A DNA stretch of 64,000 bases from Zavarzinia compransoris (GTDB lineage: Bacteria; Pseudomonadota; Alphaproteobacteria; Zavarziniales; Zavarziniaceae), in the NCBI RefSeq assembly GCF_003173055.1, contig NZ_QGLF01000005.1, positions 496,001 through 560,000 of the forward strand, given 5' to 3'. The position numbers and the translations under genes are program-made. Each line of letters opens with the position of its first letter. Position 1 is the first letter of the stretch. Below are positions 50,886 to 60,131 of the stretch, piece after piece. Under the pieces are notes generated by a model. The model had not been told where the DNA came from. It saw nothing but the letters and a program-made list of their open reading frames with translations, and searched no databases.

Positions 50886-52970
50886 TTGCTGCCCAGAATC
50901 CGTCCGCGCGCCGGCCTTGCTGCCGCGCTCGCGCTGCTATGCCTCTCGTCCGCCGCGCTCGCCGAAGGTCCGGCCACGGTCGACGGCGCCCGCATCACCG
51001 CCGCCGACACGGAGCCCGGCAACTGGCTGAGCCATGGCCGCACCTATGGCGAACAGCGTTTCAGCCCGCTGAAGGCGATCGACCGCGACACCGTGAAGGA
51101 CCTCGGCCTTGCCTGGTCCTACGAGACCGGGGGCAATCGCGGCCATCACGCCACGCCCATCGTCGTCGACGGCACCATGTATGTGACGGCGCCGTGGTCG
51201 ATCGTCACCGCGCTCGACGCGAAGACCGGCAAGGAACTCTGGACCTATGATCCGGAAGTGCCGCGGGAATACGGCAAATTCGCCTGCTGCGACGTGGTCA
51301 ACCGCGGCGTCGCGGTCTGGGAGGGCAAGGTGATCTTCGGCGCCCTGGACGGCCGCCTGATCGCCCTCGACGCCGCGACCGGCAAGCCGGCCTGGTCGGT
51401 CGATACCAAGGAAGGCCCCTGGCCCTATACGATCACGGGCGCGCCCCGCGTCATCAAGGGCAAGGTGATCATCGGCAACGGCGGCGCCGAATACGGCGTG
51501 CGCGGTTACTTCACCGCCTATGACGCCGCGACCGGCAAGCAATCGTGGCGCTTCTACACCGTCCCCGGCGATCCGTCGCAGCCGTTCGAAAGCCCGGAAC
51601 TGGAAGCCGCGGCCAAGACCTGGACCGGCGAATGGTGGAAGATGGGCGGCGGCGGCTCGGCCTGGGATTCCATGGCCTTCGATCCCGCGCTGAACACGCT
51701 TTACGTCGGCACCGGCAACGGCTCGCCCTGGGCCCGCCATATCCGCAGCCCGGGCGGCGGCGACAATCTCTACCTGTCGTCGATCCTGGCGGTCGATCCC
51801 GACACCGGGCGCCTGAAGTGGCACTACCAGACCACGCCGGGCGATACCTGGGATTACACCGCGACCCAGCACATGATCCTGGCCGAGCTGACCATCGACG
51901 GCAAGCCGCGCAAGGTGATCATGCAGGCGCCGAAGAACGGCTTCTTCTACGTCCTCGACCGCGAGACCGGCGCGTTGATCTCGGCCAAGACCTATATCCC
52001 GATCACCTGGGCCACCGGCTTCGACATGGCGACCGGCCGCCCGATCGAGAACCCGGACGCGCTCTGGGACAAGGAACCGAAGGTGGTGATGCCGTCGCCC
52101 TTCGGCGGCCACAACTGGCAGCCCATGTCCTTCAGCCCGGAGACCGGCCTCGTCTATATCCCGATCCAGGAAATCGCCGGCCTCTATGCCCCGGACGGCA
52201 AATTCGCCTATCACCGCAAGCAATGGAATACGGGCGGCGACAATGCCCTGATCACCGACGTCGATCCGTCGCTGGTCGCCGGCGCCCTGATCGCCTGGGA
52301 TCCGGTGGCGCAGAAGGAAGTCTGGCGGGCCAAGCTCTGGGGGCCGTGGAACGGCGGCGTGCTCTCGACCGCCGGGGGCCTGGTGTTCCAGGGCACCAGC
52401 GACGGCAAATTCGTCGCCTATGACGCGAAGACCGGCGAGCGCCTGTGGTCGGCGCCCGCCTATACCGGCATCCAGGCGGCGCCCGTCACCTATACGGTCG
52501 ACGGCGAGCAATATGTCACGGTCGAGGTCGGTTACGGCGGCGCCTTCGCCCTGGCCTTCGGGCGGGCGGCGCGGGCGACCGAATTTCCGGTGATCGGCCG
52601 GGTGCTGACCTTCAAGATCGGCGGCAAGGCCAAGCTGCCGGTGCCCGACCTGACCGCCGCCGTCCCGCCGCCGCCGCCCAACACCGCCCCGGCGGAGGTG
52701 GTGGCCCGGGGCAGCGCGCTCTTCGCCAACTATTGCCTCGCCTGCCATGGCGCCGGTGCGGTTTCCGGCGGCGTGCTGCCGGACCTGCGCCATTCCGGGC
52801 CGGCTGTGCATCAGTCGTGGAAGGAGATCGTGCTCGGCGGCATGCTGAACGACAACGGCATGGTCTCCTTCGCCGATGTCCTGACCGAGGCGGATGCCGA
52901 CGCCATCCACGCCTATGTCATCCACCGCGCCAACGAGGGCGACGTACCGGGCACCCCGAAGGCGCAGTAA
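50886..52970 (+). CDS. Quinohemoprotein alcohol dehydrogenase (PQQ, cytochrome c fused)
   Basis: A 694-residue periplasmic enzyme with a signal peptide (to ALA|EGP near residue 26), an eight-bladed PQQ propeller (to about 575) and a C-terminal cytochrome c domain with CLACHGAG near 615. The adjacent cysteines of the PQQ-site disulfide are in KFACCDVVNRG, and the catalytic Asp is in GDTWDYTATQHMIL. The residue two after that Asp is Thr, not Asp, so a calcium (not lanthanide) type II enzyme is expected. It oxidises primary or secondary alcohols. TTG 50886 is chosen because GGGAGGG lies 6 bases upstream. No PQQ genes nearby. Confidence 0.93.
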   Translation: MLPRIRPRAGLAAALALLCLSSAALAEGPATVDGARITAADTEPGNWLSHGRTYGEQRFSPLKAIDRDTVKDLGLAWSYETGGNRGHHATPIVVDGTMYVTAPWSIVTALDAKTGKELWTYDPEVPREYGKFACCDVVNRGVAVWEGKVIFGALDGRLIALDAATGKPAWSVDTKEGPWPYTITGAPRVIKGKVIIGNGGAEYGVRGYFTAYDAATGKQSWRFYTVPGDPSQPFESPELEAAAKTWTGEWWKMGGGGSAWDSMAFDPALNTLYVGTGNGSPWARHIRSPGGGDNLYLSSILAVDPDTGRLKWHYQTTPGDTWDYTATQHMILAELTIDGKPRKVIMQAPKNGFFYVLDRETGALISAKTYIPITWATGFDMATGRPIENPDALWDKEPKVVMPSPFGGHNWQPMSFSPETGLVYIPIQEIAGLYAPDGKFAYHRKQWNTGGDNALITDVDPSLVAGALIAWDPVAQKEVWRAKLWGPWNGGVLSTAGGLVFQGTSDGKFVAYDAKTGERLWSAPAYTGIQAAPVTYTVDGEQYVTVEVGYGGAFALAFGRAARATEFPVIGRVLTFKIGGKAKLPVPDLTAAVPPPPPNTAPAEVVARGSALFANYCLACHGAGAVSGGVLPDLRHSGPAVHQSWKEIVLGGMLNDNGMVSFADVLTEADADAIHAYVIHRANEGDVPGTPKAQ

Positions 52971-52986
52971 GGCGGAGTGAAAGAGA

Positions 52987-53020
52987 AGGCCGGCCGCGAT
53001 CCCTCGCGGCCGGCCTTTTC
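52987..53020. terminator. Strong bidirectional terminator
   Basis: AAGGCCGGCCGCGA (52987-53000) pairs perfectly with TCGCGGCCGGCCTT (53005-53018) around TCCC, a 14-bp stem followed by TT and, on the other strand, AA ends. It lies between convergent alcohol dehydrogenase and phoX genes. Confidence 0.9.
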
Positions 53021-53037
53021 TTGTGCCCTATGTCCGG

Positions 53038-54996
53038 TTACGAACCGATGACGCCGCCGTCCTTCTTGACCACGACCACGACCGCGGGGCGCGGCGGCAT
53101 GCCGTCCTTGAAGTCGGGCCAGCGGGTGGAGGGCTTGTCGTACATCGAATCCTCGCCCGGGTGCTGGACCGAGAGGAAGATCGCCGTATCGTCGCCGTTG
53201 AAGGCGCCGCCGCACATTTCCGCGCCCTGGGGCACGGCGAAGAAGTGGCGGGCCTGGGCGCGGGCGTCACCTTCGGTGTCGCAGGCCCAGAGACCGTCGG
53301 CGACGTCGAAGTCCGGGAAGCCGTCGGTCAGCACCCACAGGCGGCCCTGCCGGTCGAAGGCGATATTGTCCGGGTTGGCGAACCAGCCGTCCTTGCTGGT
53401 GCCGGCACCGAACTTGGCGCCGGACGCCTTGTTCGACGGGTCGCCGGCACGGATGAAGATGTCCCAGGCGAAGCTGTCGGCGCCGTGGTCGACCTTGCCG
53501 TCGACGGTCGGCGGGATCATCTCGATGATGTGACCGTAGACGTTGTTGAAGCGCTGGTTGGCGGCATCGACCTGGTCCGGCGTGCGGCGGTCGTTCTTGG
53601 TCAGCGCGATATAGACCTTGCCGGTGACCGGGTTGGTCTCGACGTCTTCCGGCCGGTCCATCGGCGTCGGCTTCAGCAGGTCGGCGGCGCGGCGCGTCTC
53701 CAGCAGCACGTCGGCCTGGGAGTTGAAGCCGTTCTCGGCGGTCAGCGGGCCCTGGCCATGGACCAGCGGCAGCCAGGTGACCTGGCCGTCGGCGCCGAAG
53801 CGCGCGACATAGAGCGTGCCTTCGTCCAGCAGGTCGGCGTTGGCCTTGCGGTCCTTCAGGTCGACCTTGCCCTTGGTGATGAAGCGGTAGACGTATTCGA
53901 AGCGCTCGTCGTCGCCCGAATAGACCGCGAGGCGGCCGTCGGCGGTCAGCGCCGTGGTCGCATTCTCGTGCTTGAAGTGGCCAAGCGCGGTGCGCTTCTT
54001 CGGCACGGCGTCCGCATCATAGGGGTCGACTTCCAGAACCCAGCCGTAGCGGTTCGGCTCGTTCGGTTCCTTCTCGACGTTGAAGCGCGCGAAATGCTTG
54101 CCCCAGGCCGGATATTCCGGCTTGCCCTTGATGCCGTAGCGGTTGTGGATCGGGGCTTCGGTCTTGCCGGCGAAATACTGGTGGAAATTCTCTTCGCCCG
54201 AGAGATAGGTGCCCCAGGGGGTCCAGCCGCCGGCGCAATTGTTGATCGTGCCGATCACCTTGGTGCCGGTGGCATCGGCCGAGGTCTTCACCTTGTCGTG
54301 GCCGGCGACCGGGCCGCTCAGCACGGCCGGGCTGTCGAGCAGGTTGATGCGGCGGGCATATTTGCTGTCCGCCACCACCTGCCACTTGCCGCCCTCGCGC
54401 TTCACCTCGATCACGGAAATGCCGTGGGCGGCGAGCTCGACCTCGACCTGATCCTCGGTCGTGTCCTTGAAGGCCGCCTTCTCGTCGGCGAAGCCCGGGA
54501 ACATGACGTGCGGATCGGTATATTCGTGGTTGATGGCGAGAAGGCCGTGGTCCGCCGCCGTGCTGCCGTAGGGCAGGGGGAACCAGGCGATCATGTCGTT
54601 GTTGTAGCCGAACTGCTTGGCCTGGGCGGCGGCGGTCTGCTTCAGCGGATCGAAGGCGGGCGCGCCCGGCAGCACCGGATCGCCCCAGCGGATCAGCACC
54701 TGGGTTTCGTAACCCTCGGGGGCATGGGCGTTCTCGTCCTGGCCGTGGGGCACTTCCGCGAAGGTCAGGGTCGACTTCGGCGCCGGCTTGTCGCCTTCGG
54801 CCGCCTGGGCGTCCTTCGCGCGGATGCCGCCGAAGACGCCGAGCGCGGTGGCCGCGACGCCGAGCGCCAGCATGCCCCGGCGGGACAGGCGCTCTTCGAG
54901 GACGGCGGCGAAGGGGGTGGCGGTCGATTCGTTGGACGGCAGGTCGTCGGAATCACGGACGATCATGTCCGCGGGCACGCGATCGCGCGACAGCAT
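53038..54996 (-). CDS. phoX: PhoX-family alkaline phosphatase
   Basis: A 652-residue PhoX-type phosphatase. A Tat motif (LSRRGMLALGV) is near residue 38, after the long N-terminus usual in this family, so it is exported folded. Family segments include GYNNDMIAWFPLP, LLAINHEYTDPHVMFPG, NNCAGGWTPWGTYLSGEEN (metal site with Cys and Glu) and FANPDNIAFDRQGRLWVLTDG. PhoX uses Fe and Ca and frees phosphate from organic esters. The start could be 54996 or the ATG 10 codons on. A loose Pho-box-like sequence is upstream. Confidence 0.93.
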   Translation of the reverse strand: MLSRDRVPADMIVRDSDDLPSNESTATPFAAVLEERLSRRGMLALGVAATALGVFGGIRAKDAQAAEGDKPAPKSTLTFAEVPHGQDENAHAPEGYETQVLIRWGDPVLPGAPAFDPLKQTAAAQAKQFGYNNDMIAWFPLPYGSTAADHGLLAINHEYTDPHVMFPGFADEKAAFKDTTEDQVEVELAAHGISVIEVKREGGKWQVVADSKYARRINLLDSPAVLSGPVAGHDKVKTSADATGTKVIGTINNCAGGWTPWGTYLSGEENFHQYFAGKTEAPIHNRYGIKGKPEYPAWGKHFARFNVEKEPNEPNRYGWVLEVDPYDADAVPKKRTALGHFKHENATTALTADGRLAVYSGDDERFEYVYRFITKGKVDLKDRKANADLLDEGTLYVARFGADGQVTWLPLVHGQGPLTAENGFNSQADVLLETRRAADLLKPTPMDRPEDVETNPVTGKVYIALTKNDRRTPDQVDAANQRFNNVYGHIIEMIPPTVDGKVDHGADSFAWDIFIRAGDPSNKASGAKFGAGTSKDGWFANPDNIAFDRQGRLWVLTDGFPDFDVADGLWACDTEGDARAQARHFFAVPQGAEMCGGAFNGDDTAIFLSVQHPGEDSMYDKPSTRWPDFKDGMPPRPAVVVVVKKDGGVIGS

Positions 54997-55048
54997 GGCA
55001 AGGCTCCTGTTCGATCGGAAAAACCTGCCACTGTCTTAGTCCGCTGCC

Positions 55049-55066
55049 GTGACCCCTCCGTTACAG
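55049..55066 (-). promoter_or_regulatory. Possible Pho box upstream of phoX
   Basis: On the minus strand CTGTAAC-N4-GGGTCAC: two imperfect CTGTCAT-like half sites 11 bases apart, about 50 bases before the phoX start. The spacing is right for PhoB, but the second half site matches poorly, so this is tentative. Confidence 0.3.
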
Positions 55067-55090
55067 TCCGATGGTACAACCGCGACATCG

Positions 55091-56188
55091 TCACAGCCGC
55101 GACAGCGCCCCGGTCACGCAGGCGACCCCGAGGGCGAGCACCCGGTCCTGCCATTCAGGCTCGTCGGGCGCGAAGGCATCCTTCAGGCGGGCGCGGATGG
55201 CCTTGGCTTCGGGCGCATCCAGGCGGCCGCGCAGGTGCAGCCAATTGTCGTCGCGCAAGCCGGCGATCACCGCCTGGCCGTCGCGGGTGCCGACCTCGAG
55301 CGCGACGAAGGCGAGCGGGCAGGGGGCGACGAGGCCGGCCAGCCCCTCGTCCAGCGAACCGCTGAGGTGGGCGGAGACCGAATCGCCGCTCAGGGTCGAT
55401 TTCACGCCTGGGCCGAACAGGTCTTCCGCCCGGCGGAAGTCCGGGCTGCCGGGGGCGGCGATCGAGATCAGCTCGCCCGTCCCATAGGGGCCGAGCCCGG
55501 TGTGGAAATCGACCGCGATCACCTCGTCCGCGCCGGCGAGATGGGCGGCGGCGATTTCGGCGATGCGCCGGCGCGACCAGCCGGGCCCGAAGCCGCCGAA
55601 ATAAAGCCCGTCGGGATAATCGTACTGGCCGCGGGTGATCGCCGCCTGCAGGGCGCCCAACCCGTGCTCGCGGGCGAAGCGGCGCAATTGGGCGTCGGCG
55701 ATGGCCAGGACGCCCGGCTCCAGGCTTTCCGGCAGCAGGGCTTCGGCGATCGCGGCATAATCGCCGGCGGGCGGGCGGCCGGCGGCGAAATCGATCCAGT
55801 TTCGGTTGAGGTCGACATTGTCCTCGGTCACCCGCCGGGTCCAGGCGAAGCCCCAGGGGTTCAGGCCGTGGACCATCACCACCGCGACCTCCGGCGGCAG
55901 GCTGTCCAGGTGACCGTCGGCGATCAGGGCATGGATGACCGCGCTGCCGAAATAGCCCTCGACGCCATGGGTGCCGGCGAACAGCGCCAGCCGGCGCCGC
56001 GCCCCCGCCGGCCCGACCCGGACCACGTCCAGGGCGATCGGGCCGCCGTCCGGCCCGCGCAGGGGGTGGCGGTGGCTTTCGACGGTCCATTGCCTAGCCG
56101 CGCAGGCGGCGACCAGCCGGTTCCGCGCGGTGGCGTAATCCGGGCTGAAGTGGTGATGGCCCGGCCGCTCGCGGTCGCTGTCGGTCAT
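55091..56188 (-). CDS. DUF2817 / M14-like zinc carboxypeptidase
   Basis: A 365-residue DUF2817 protein, a branch of the M14 metallocarboxypeptidase fold. Zinc-site features are FAGTHGVEGYFGS near residue 72, LNPWGFAWTRRVTEDNVDLNRNW with the conserved Asn-Arg, and the third ligand in VDFHTGLGPYG. It has no signal peptide. The substrate is probably a short peptide or amidated acid. It is 15 bases downstream of dgcA, which suggests a shared role in peptidoglycan-derived or N-acyl amino acid use. Confidence 0.88.
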   Translation of the reverse strand: MTDSDRERPGHHHFSPDYATARNRLVAACAARQWTVESHRHPLRGPDGGPIALDVVRVGPAGARRRLALFAGTHGVEGYFGSAVIHALIADGHLDSLPPEVAVVMVHGLNPWGFAWTRRVTEDNVDLNRNWIDFAAGRPPAGDYAAIAEALLPESLEPGVLAIADAQLRRFAREHGLGALQAAITRGQYDYPDGLYFGGFGPGWSRRRIAEIAAAHLAGADEVIAVDFHTGLGPYGTGELISIAAPGSPDFRRAEDLFGPGVKSTLSGDSVSAHLSGSLDEGLAGLVAPCPLAFVALEVGTRDGQAVIAGLRDDNWLHLRGRLDAPEAKAIRARLKDAFAPDEPEWQDRVLALGVACVTGALSRL

Positions 56189-56203
56189 GGTACCCCTTAA
56201 GTC

Positions 56204-57199
56204 CTAGCCCCAGAGGGCGGCCGGCGGCGGCTGGATCACCGCGCCGTCATAGCGAAGCCCGGGCTCGCGGTCCCGGGCCAGCAGCAGCGGCCCGTCGAGA
56301 TCGACGAAATCGGCGCCCCCCGCCAGCAGCAGGGCGGGCGCCATGGCCAGCGATGTGCCGACCATGCAGCCGATCATCAGGCCGAGCCCGGCCGCCCTCG
56401 CCCCCTCGACGAGGTCGAGGGCGGCGGTCAGGCCGCCGGTCTTGTCCAGCTTCACGTTCACATGGCTATAAAGCCCGGCGAGCCGCGGCAGATCCGTGAC
56501 GGTATGGCAACTTTCGTCGGCGCAGAGGGGGACCGGGCTGCGGACGCCCGCCAGCGCCCCGTCCGCGCCGGCGGGCAGGGGCTGCTCGATCAGCACCACT
56601 CCCTGGGCGGCGAGCGCGGGGCCGAAGGCCAGCAGGTCGTCGACCGTCCAGGCTTCGTTGGCATCGACGATCAGCCGGGCGCCGGGCGCCGCGGCATGGA
56701 CGGCGGCAACCCGGGCGAGGTCCTGGCCGTCGCCGCCGAGCTTCAGTTTCAGCACGGGTTTCGCGGCCGCCGCGGCGGCCGCGGCCATGACCTCGGCCGG
56801 GCCGAGGCTGAGGGTATAGGCGGTGATCGCGGCCCGCGGTTCGGCAAGGCCGGCCAGGGCGGCGGCGGTGGTCCCCGCCTGCTTCGCCTCCAGGTCCCAG
56901 AAGGCGCAGTCGACGGCGTTGCGCGCGGCGCCCGGCGGCAGAGCGTCTTGCAGGCCCCGGCGATCCAGCCCCTCGGCAATTCGGGGCATGAGGGCGTGGA
57001 GATCCGCCACCACCGCCTCGACCGATTCGCCGTAGCGGCGATAGGGCACGCTTTCGCCGCGCCCGGCGTGGCCGCCCTGGCGCAGGGTCGCGACCACCAC
57101 CTCGGCCTCGGTCTTGCTGCCCCGGGAGATGCGGAACTCGCCGGCGATCGGCCAGCGCTCGACCGCAACCTCCAGGCAGGCGGGGGGCAGGGGCGGCAT
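56204..57199 (-). CDS. dgcA: N-acetyl-D-glutamate racemase / dipeptide epimerase
   Basis: A 331-residue enolase-superfamily enzyme. The catalytic bases are the Lys pair in PVLKLKLGGDG near residue 150 and a second Lys in VNVKLDKTGGL near 247; metal ligands are in IVDANEAW, LIEQPLP and LCADESCHT. The opening WPIAGEFRISRGSKTEAEVV is typical of DgcA and the Ala-Glu epimerases. It interconverts D- and L-forms of an acidic amino acid or dipeptide. The frequent partner dgcN is not seen; a DUF2817 gene follows instead. Confidence 0.88.
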   Translation of the reverse strand: MPPLPPACLEVAVERWPIAGEFRISRGSKTEAEVVVATLRQGGHAGRGESVPYRRYGESVEAVVADLHALMPRIAEGLDRRGLQDALPPGAARNAVDCAFWDLEAKQAGTTAAALAGLAEPRAAITAYTLSLGPAEVMAAAAAAAAKPVLKLKLGGDGQDLARVAAVHAAAPGARLIVDANEAWTVDDLLAFGPALAAQGVVLIEQPLPAGADGALAGVRSPVPLCADESCHTVTDLPRLAGLYSHVNVKLDKTGGLTAALDLVEGARAAGLGLMIGCMVGTSLAMAPALLLAGGADFVDLDGPLLLARDREPGLRYDGAVIQPPPAALWG

Positions 57200-57250
57200 A
57201 GTGGCGAAACTCCGGTCGGCGGCGGGCGACCGGAGCTTACCCGCGGAAAG

Positions 57251-57646
57251 CTATTTCGTCGCCTGTTCCAGATAGGCGATGAGATCGGCGCGCTCGTCGT
57301 CCTTCTTGACGCCGACGAAGGTCATCTTGGTGCCGGGCACCAGTTTCTTCGGATCGGCCAGGTATTGGTCGAGGGTCTCCGCCGTCCAGGTGACGTCGGC
57401 GGCGGCCATCGCCTTCGAAAAAGTATAGCCTTCGAGGCTGCCGGCCTTCCGTCCGAACAGCCCGTGCAGGTTGGGGCCCACCCGGTTGGGGCCGCCGGCC
57501 TCGATCGTGTGGCAGGAGGTGCAGCGCTTGAAGATCACGGCGCCTTTTTCGGCATCGGCCGCCGCGGCACCCCCGGCTGCGCCGAGGATGAGGGCGGTCG
57601 CCGCCAAGGCGACGCGGACCTGGATGGTGAAACGGTTCATTGGCAT
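57251..57646 (-). CDS. Class I cytochrome c
   Basis: A roughly 131-residue cytochrome c with a Sec signal peptide ([18 protein letters not shown]). The haem site is [11 protein letters not shown] and the axial Met is in [11 protein letters not shown]; the interior [13 protein letters not shown] fits the cytochrome c2 type. It carries electrons in the periplasm, perhaps from the quinohemoprotein dehydrogenase or to oxidases. The start is ATG 57646 or 57640; ribosome site weak. Confidence 0.9.
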   Translation of the reverse strand: MPMNRFTIQVRVALAATALILGAAGGAAAADAEKGAVIFKRCTSCHTIEAGGPNRVGPNLHGLFGRKAGSLEGYTFSKAMAAADVTWTAETLDQYLADPKKLVPGTKMTFVGVKKDDERADLIAYLEQATK

Positions 57647-57774
57647 GGCGAATTGTCCGATCACGATATTGTCGGATGTACCCGTGTTGGGTCAGAATAA
57701 GTGATCGTAGCCGGCGGCGGCGTCCATGCGTCATGCAGCCGCCCCAGGTGTACAGGAACTGGACCGAGGTGACC

Positions 57775-58941
57775 GTGAGCGAGGCCGAGACGAATGGGGC
57801 GATCCCCGGCGGGACGACACTGACCCGCGAGGATCTCGAGACCCTGATGGCCGACCCGTCGCCCGAGCGCCAGGCCGGCGCCGCGGCCAAGGTCGCCGCC
57901 GCCTGGCGCAGCGGCACGCTGGATCCCCATGCCCAGGCCTCCGCCGAGGCCCTGTTCCGGGTGATCGCGCGAAAGGCCGCGGTCGCCGTCCGCGCCGCCC
58001 TGTCCGAAGCGGTGAAGGACGCCGACGCCCTGCCGCATGACATTGCGATCAAGCTGGCCAGCGATGTCGATCATGTCGCCCTGCCGGTGCTCGAAGCCTC
58101 CAACGTGCTGACCGACGAGGATCTGGTCGCCCTGGTGGTCGAAGCCTCGCCCGCCGGGCTTGCGGCCATGGCCGGGCGCCCGACCGTTTCCGCCCCGCTG
58201 GCCGAAGCCCTGATCGACCGCGGCGACGAGGGGGCGGTGGCCCGGCTCGTCGGCAATCCCGGGGCCGCGCTCAGCGACGACAATCTCGATCATGTCGTCG
58301 ACCATCACGGCGCCTCGCCCCGGGTGGCGGAACCGCTGGCCGGCCGCTCGGGCCTGCCGGCCCGAGTCGCGGCCCGGCTGATGGCCATGGTCGCCGAACA
58401 ATTGCGCCAGCATCTGGCCGGCCGCCGGGCCATGTCGCCGGATCTCCTGGCCGATCTCATCCTGCAAAGCCGGGAACGGGCAACCTTGATGCTGCCCCAC
58501 GGCGTCGGCCAGGATCTGGAAAGTTTCATCATCGACCTGCATCGCCAGGGCCAGCTGACGCCGACCTTGATCATGCGTTCGCTGCTGACCGGCGATTACC
58601 TGTTCTTCGAGACCGCGCTCGCGCTTCGCGCCGGGGTGCCGGTCGGCAATGCCGCGGCCCTGATCAGCGATCCGGGCGGTTCGGGTCTGGCCCGGTTGTT
58701 CACCGTCGCCGGCATGCCCGAGGTGCAATTGCCGCTGGCCCGCGTCGCCCTGATCGCCGCCGAGGAAACGGAATTGCGTGACGAGCCGGGGGCGCGCGAG
58801 CATTACCGCGAACTGGTGATCGAGCGCATCCTGACCGGCTTCGGCGACCGCGTGGATACGGAAAGCGTCGATTACATGATCACCAAGATCGGCCGCAGCC
58901 CGGCGCCGGCCGGCTCGGCGTCGGGCCAGGCGGCGCGCTGA
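57775..58941 (+). CDS. DUF2336 family protein
   Basis: A 388-residue DUF2336 protein, a helical-repeat family common in Rhodospirillales and relatives. It opens with LTREDLETLMADPSPERQAGAAAKVAAAW, then HEAT-like repeats (DVDHVALPVLEASNVLTDEDLVALV). Members are soluble and of unknown role, often near signalling genes. GTG 57775 is chosen since GAGG lies 5 bases upstream; ATG 57733 would add 14 residues without a ribosome site. It is 31 bases before the mlaE-like gene. Confidence 0.85.
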   Translation: MSEAETNGAIPGGTTLTREDLETLMADPSPERQAGAAAKVAAAWRSGTLDPHAQASAEALFRVIARKAAVAVRAALSEAVKDADALPHDIAIKLASDVDHVALPVLEASNVLTDEDLVALVVEASPAGLAAMAGRPTVSAPLAEALIDRGDEGAVARLVGNPGAALSDDNLDHVVDHHGASPRVAEPLAGRSGLPARVAARLMAMVAEQLRQHLAGRRAMSPDLLADLILQSRERATLMLPHGVGQDLESFIIDLHRQGQLTPTLIMRSLLTGDYLFFETALALRAGVPVGNAAALISDPGGSGLARLFTVAGMPEVQLPLARVALIAAEETELRDEPGAREHYRELVIERILTGFGDRVDTESVDYMITKIGRSPAPAGSASGQAAR

Positions 58942-58972
58942 GGCGCCGGCCGTTCAAGATCAGCAGACAACG

Positions 58973-60130
58973 ATGGTTTCGACCTCCGCCGCCGCTGCCG
59001 GCCAGTTGCGTCTCGTCGAAGCGGGCGGCGCCGCGGCGCCGCTCCGCCTCGAATTGTCAGGGCGCTGGGTCGTGGCCCAGGCGGCCGCCCTCGACCGCCA
59101 GCTCGCCGCCCTGCCCGAGGCGGGGGGGCGGGTCCTCGACATCGACATCGGCGGCATCCAGGCGATCGATACGGTCGGCGCCTGGCTGGTCCACCGCACC
59201 GCCTCGCGCTGGCATGCCGCCGGGGGCGAGGCCCGGGTGGTGGGGGCGAGCCCCGAATACGAGGTGCTGCTCGGCCAGGTGGCCAAGGCCGACCGCGAGG
59301 GACCGGAAGCCGCCCGGCCCGCGGGCCGGCTGGTCCGCTTCGTCACCGGCTTCGGCCAGTCGGTCAGCCACATGTGGTCGGATGCGCTGGCCCTGATCGC
59401 CTTCCTGGGCGAGACCATGGCGGCCCTGTTCCGCCTCGCCTTCGTCCACCCCGGCCGCTTCCGCCTGACCTCCACCTTCGCCCAGATGCAGAAGGTGGGG
59501 ATCGAGGCCATGCCCATCGTCGGGCTGATCTCCTTCCTGATCGGCATCGTCATCGCCTATCAGGGCGTCGACCAGCTGGCCATGTTCGGGGCGCAGATCT
59601 TCGTCGTCAATCTCGTCGCCATTTCGGTGCTGCGCGAGCTTGGCATCCTGCTCACCTCGATCGTGGTCGCCGGGCGCTCGGGCTCGTCGTTCACCGCCCA
59701 GATCGGCTCGATGAAGCTGAACGAGGAGGTGGACGCCATGCGCACCCTGGGGCTCGACCCGATCGAGGTCCTGGTGGTGCCGCGGGTGCTGGCGCTCATG
59801 GTCATGCTGCCCTGCCTGACTTTCTTTTCCGACATGATGGGGCTGCTCGGCGGCATGGTCATGTCCTGGGCGACGCTGGGCATTCCGCCCGACGTGTTCA
59901 TGAACCGGCTGTCGGCAGCGGTCGGCTGGAAGACGTTCTTCGTCGGCATCGTGAAGGCGCCCTTCTTCGCCGTCACCATCGCGGTGGTCGGCTGCCTCGA
60001 AGGCCTGCGGGTGAGCGGCGGCTCGGAATCGGTCGGGCAGCGCACCACCGCCTCGGTGGTGAAGGGGATCTTCCTGGTCATCGTGCTCGATGCCGTGTTC
60101 TCCATCTTCTTCGCAACGATCGGGATCTGA
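58973..60130 (+). CDS. MlaE-family lipid ABC permease with N-terminal STAS domain
   Basis: A 385-residue permease. Residues 15-100 are an STAS domain (LDIDIGGIQAIDTVGAWLVHRTAS), equivalent to a fused MlaB. The rest is MlaE (PF02405) with about five membrane segments and the signature VAGRSGSSFTAQIGSMKLNEEVDAMRTLGLDPIEVLVVPR. It moves phospholipids between inner and outer membrane systems. The STAS-MlaE fusion explains the lack of a separate mlaB. Next gene starts one base after its stop. Confidence 0.93.
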   Translation: MVSTSAAAAGQLRLVEAGGAAAPLRLELSGRWVVAQAAALDRQLAALPEAGGRVLDIDIGGIQAIDTVGAWLVHRTASRWHAAGGEARVVGASPEYEVLLGQVAKADREGPEAARPAGRLVRFVTGFGQSVSHMWSDALALIAFLGETMAALFRLAFVHPGRFRLTSTFAQMQKVGIEAMPIVGLISFLIGIVIAYQGVDQLAMFGAQIFVVNLVAISVLRELGILLTSIVVAGRSGSSFTAQIGSMKLNEEVDAMRTLGLDPIEVLVVPRVLALMVMLPCLTFFSDMMGLLGGMVMSWATLGIPPDVFMNRLSAAVGWKTFFVGIVKAPFFAVTIAVVGCLEGLRVSGGSESVGQRTTASVVKGIFLVIVLDAVFSIFFATIGI

Positions 60131-60131
60131 C

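Noticed and set aside
50937-52925. Open frame of about 660 codons opposite the quinohemoprotein dehydrogenase
   Set aside because: Shadow of a well-supported gene, with composition typical of antisense frames in GC-rich DNA.
53023-55365. Open frame of about 780 codons opposite phoX
   Set aside because: Antisense to a clearly recognisable PhoX gene; no ribosome site or family match.
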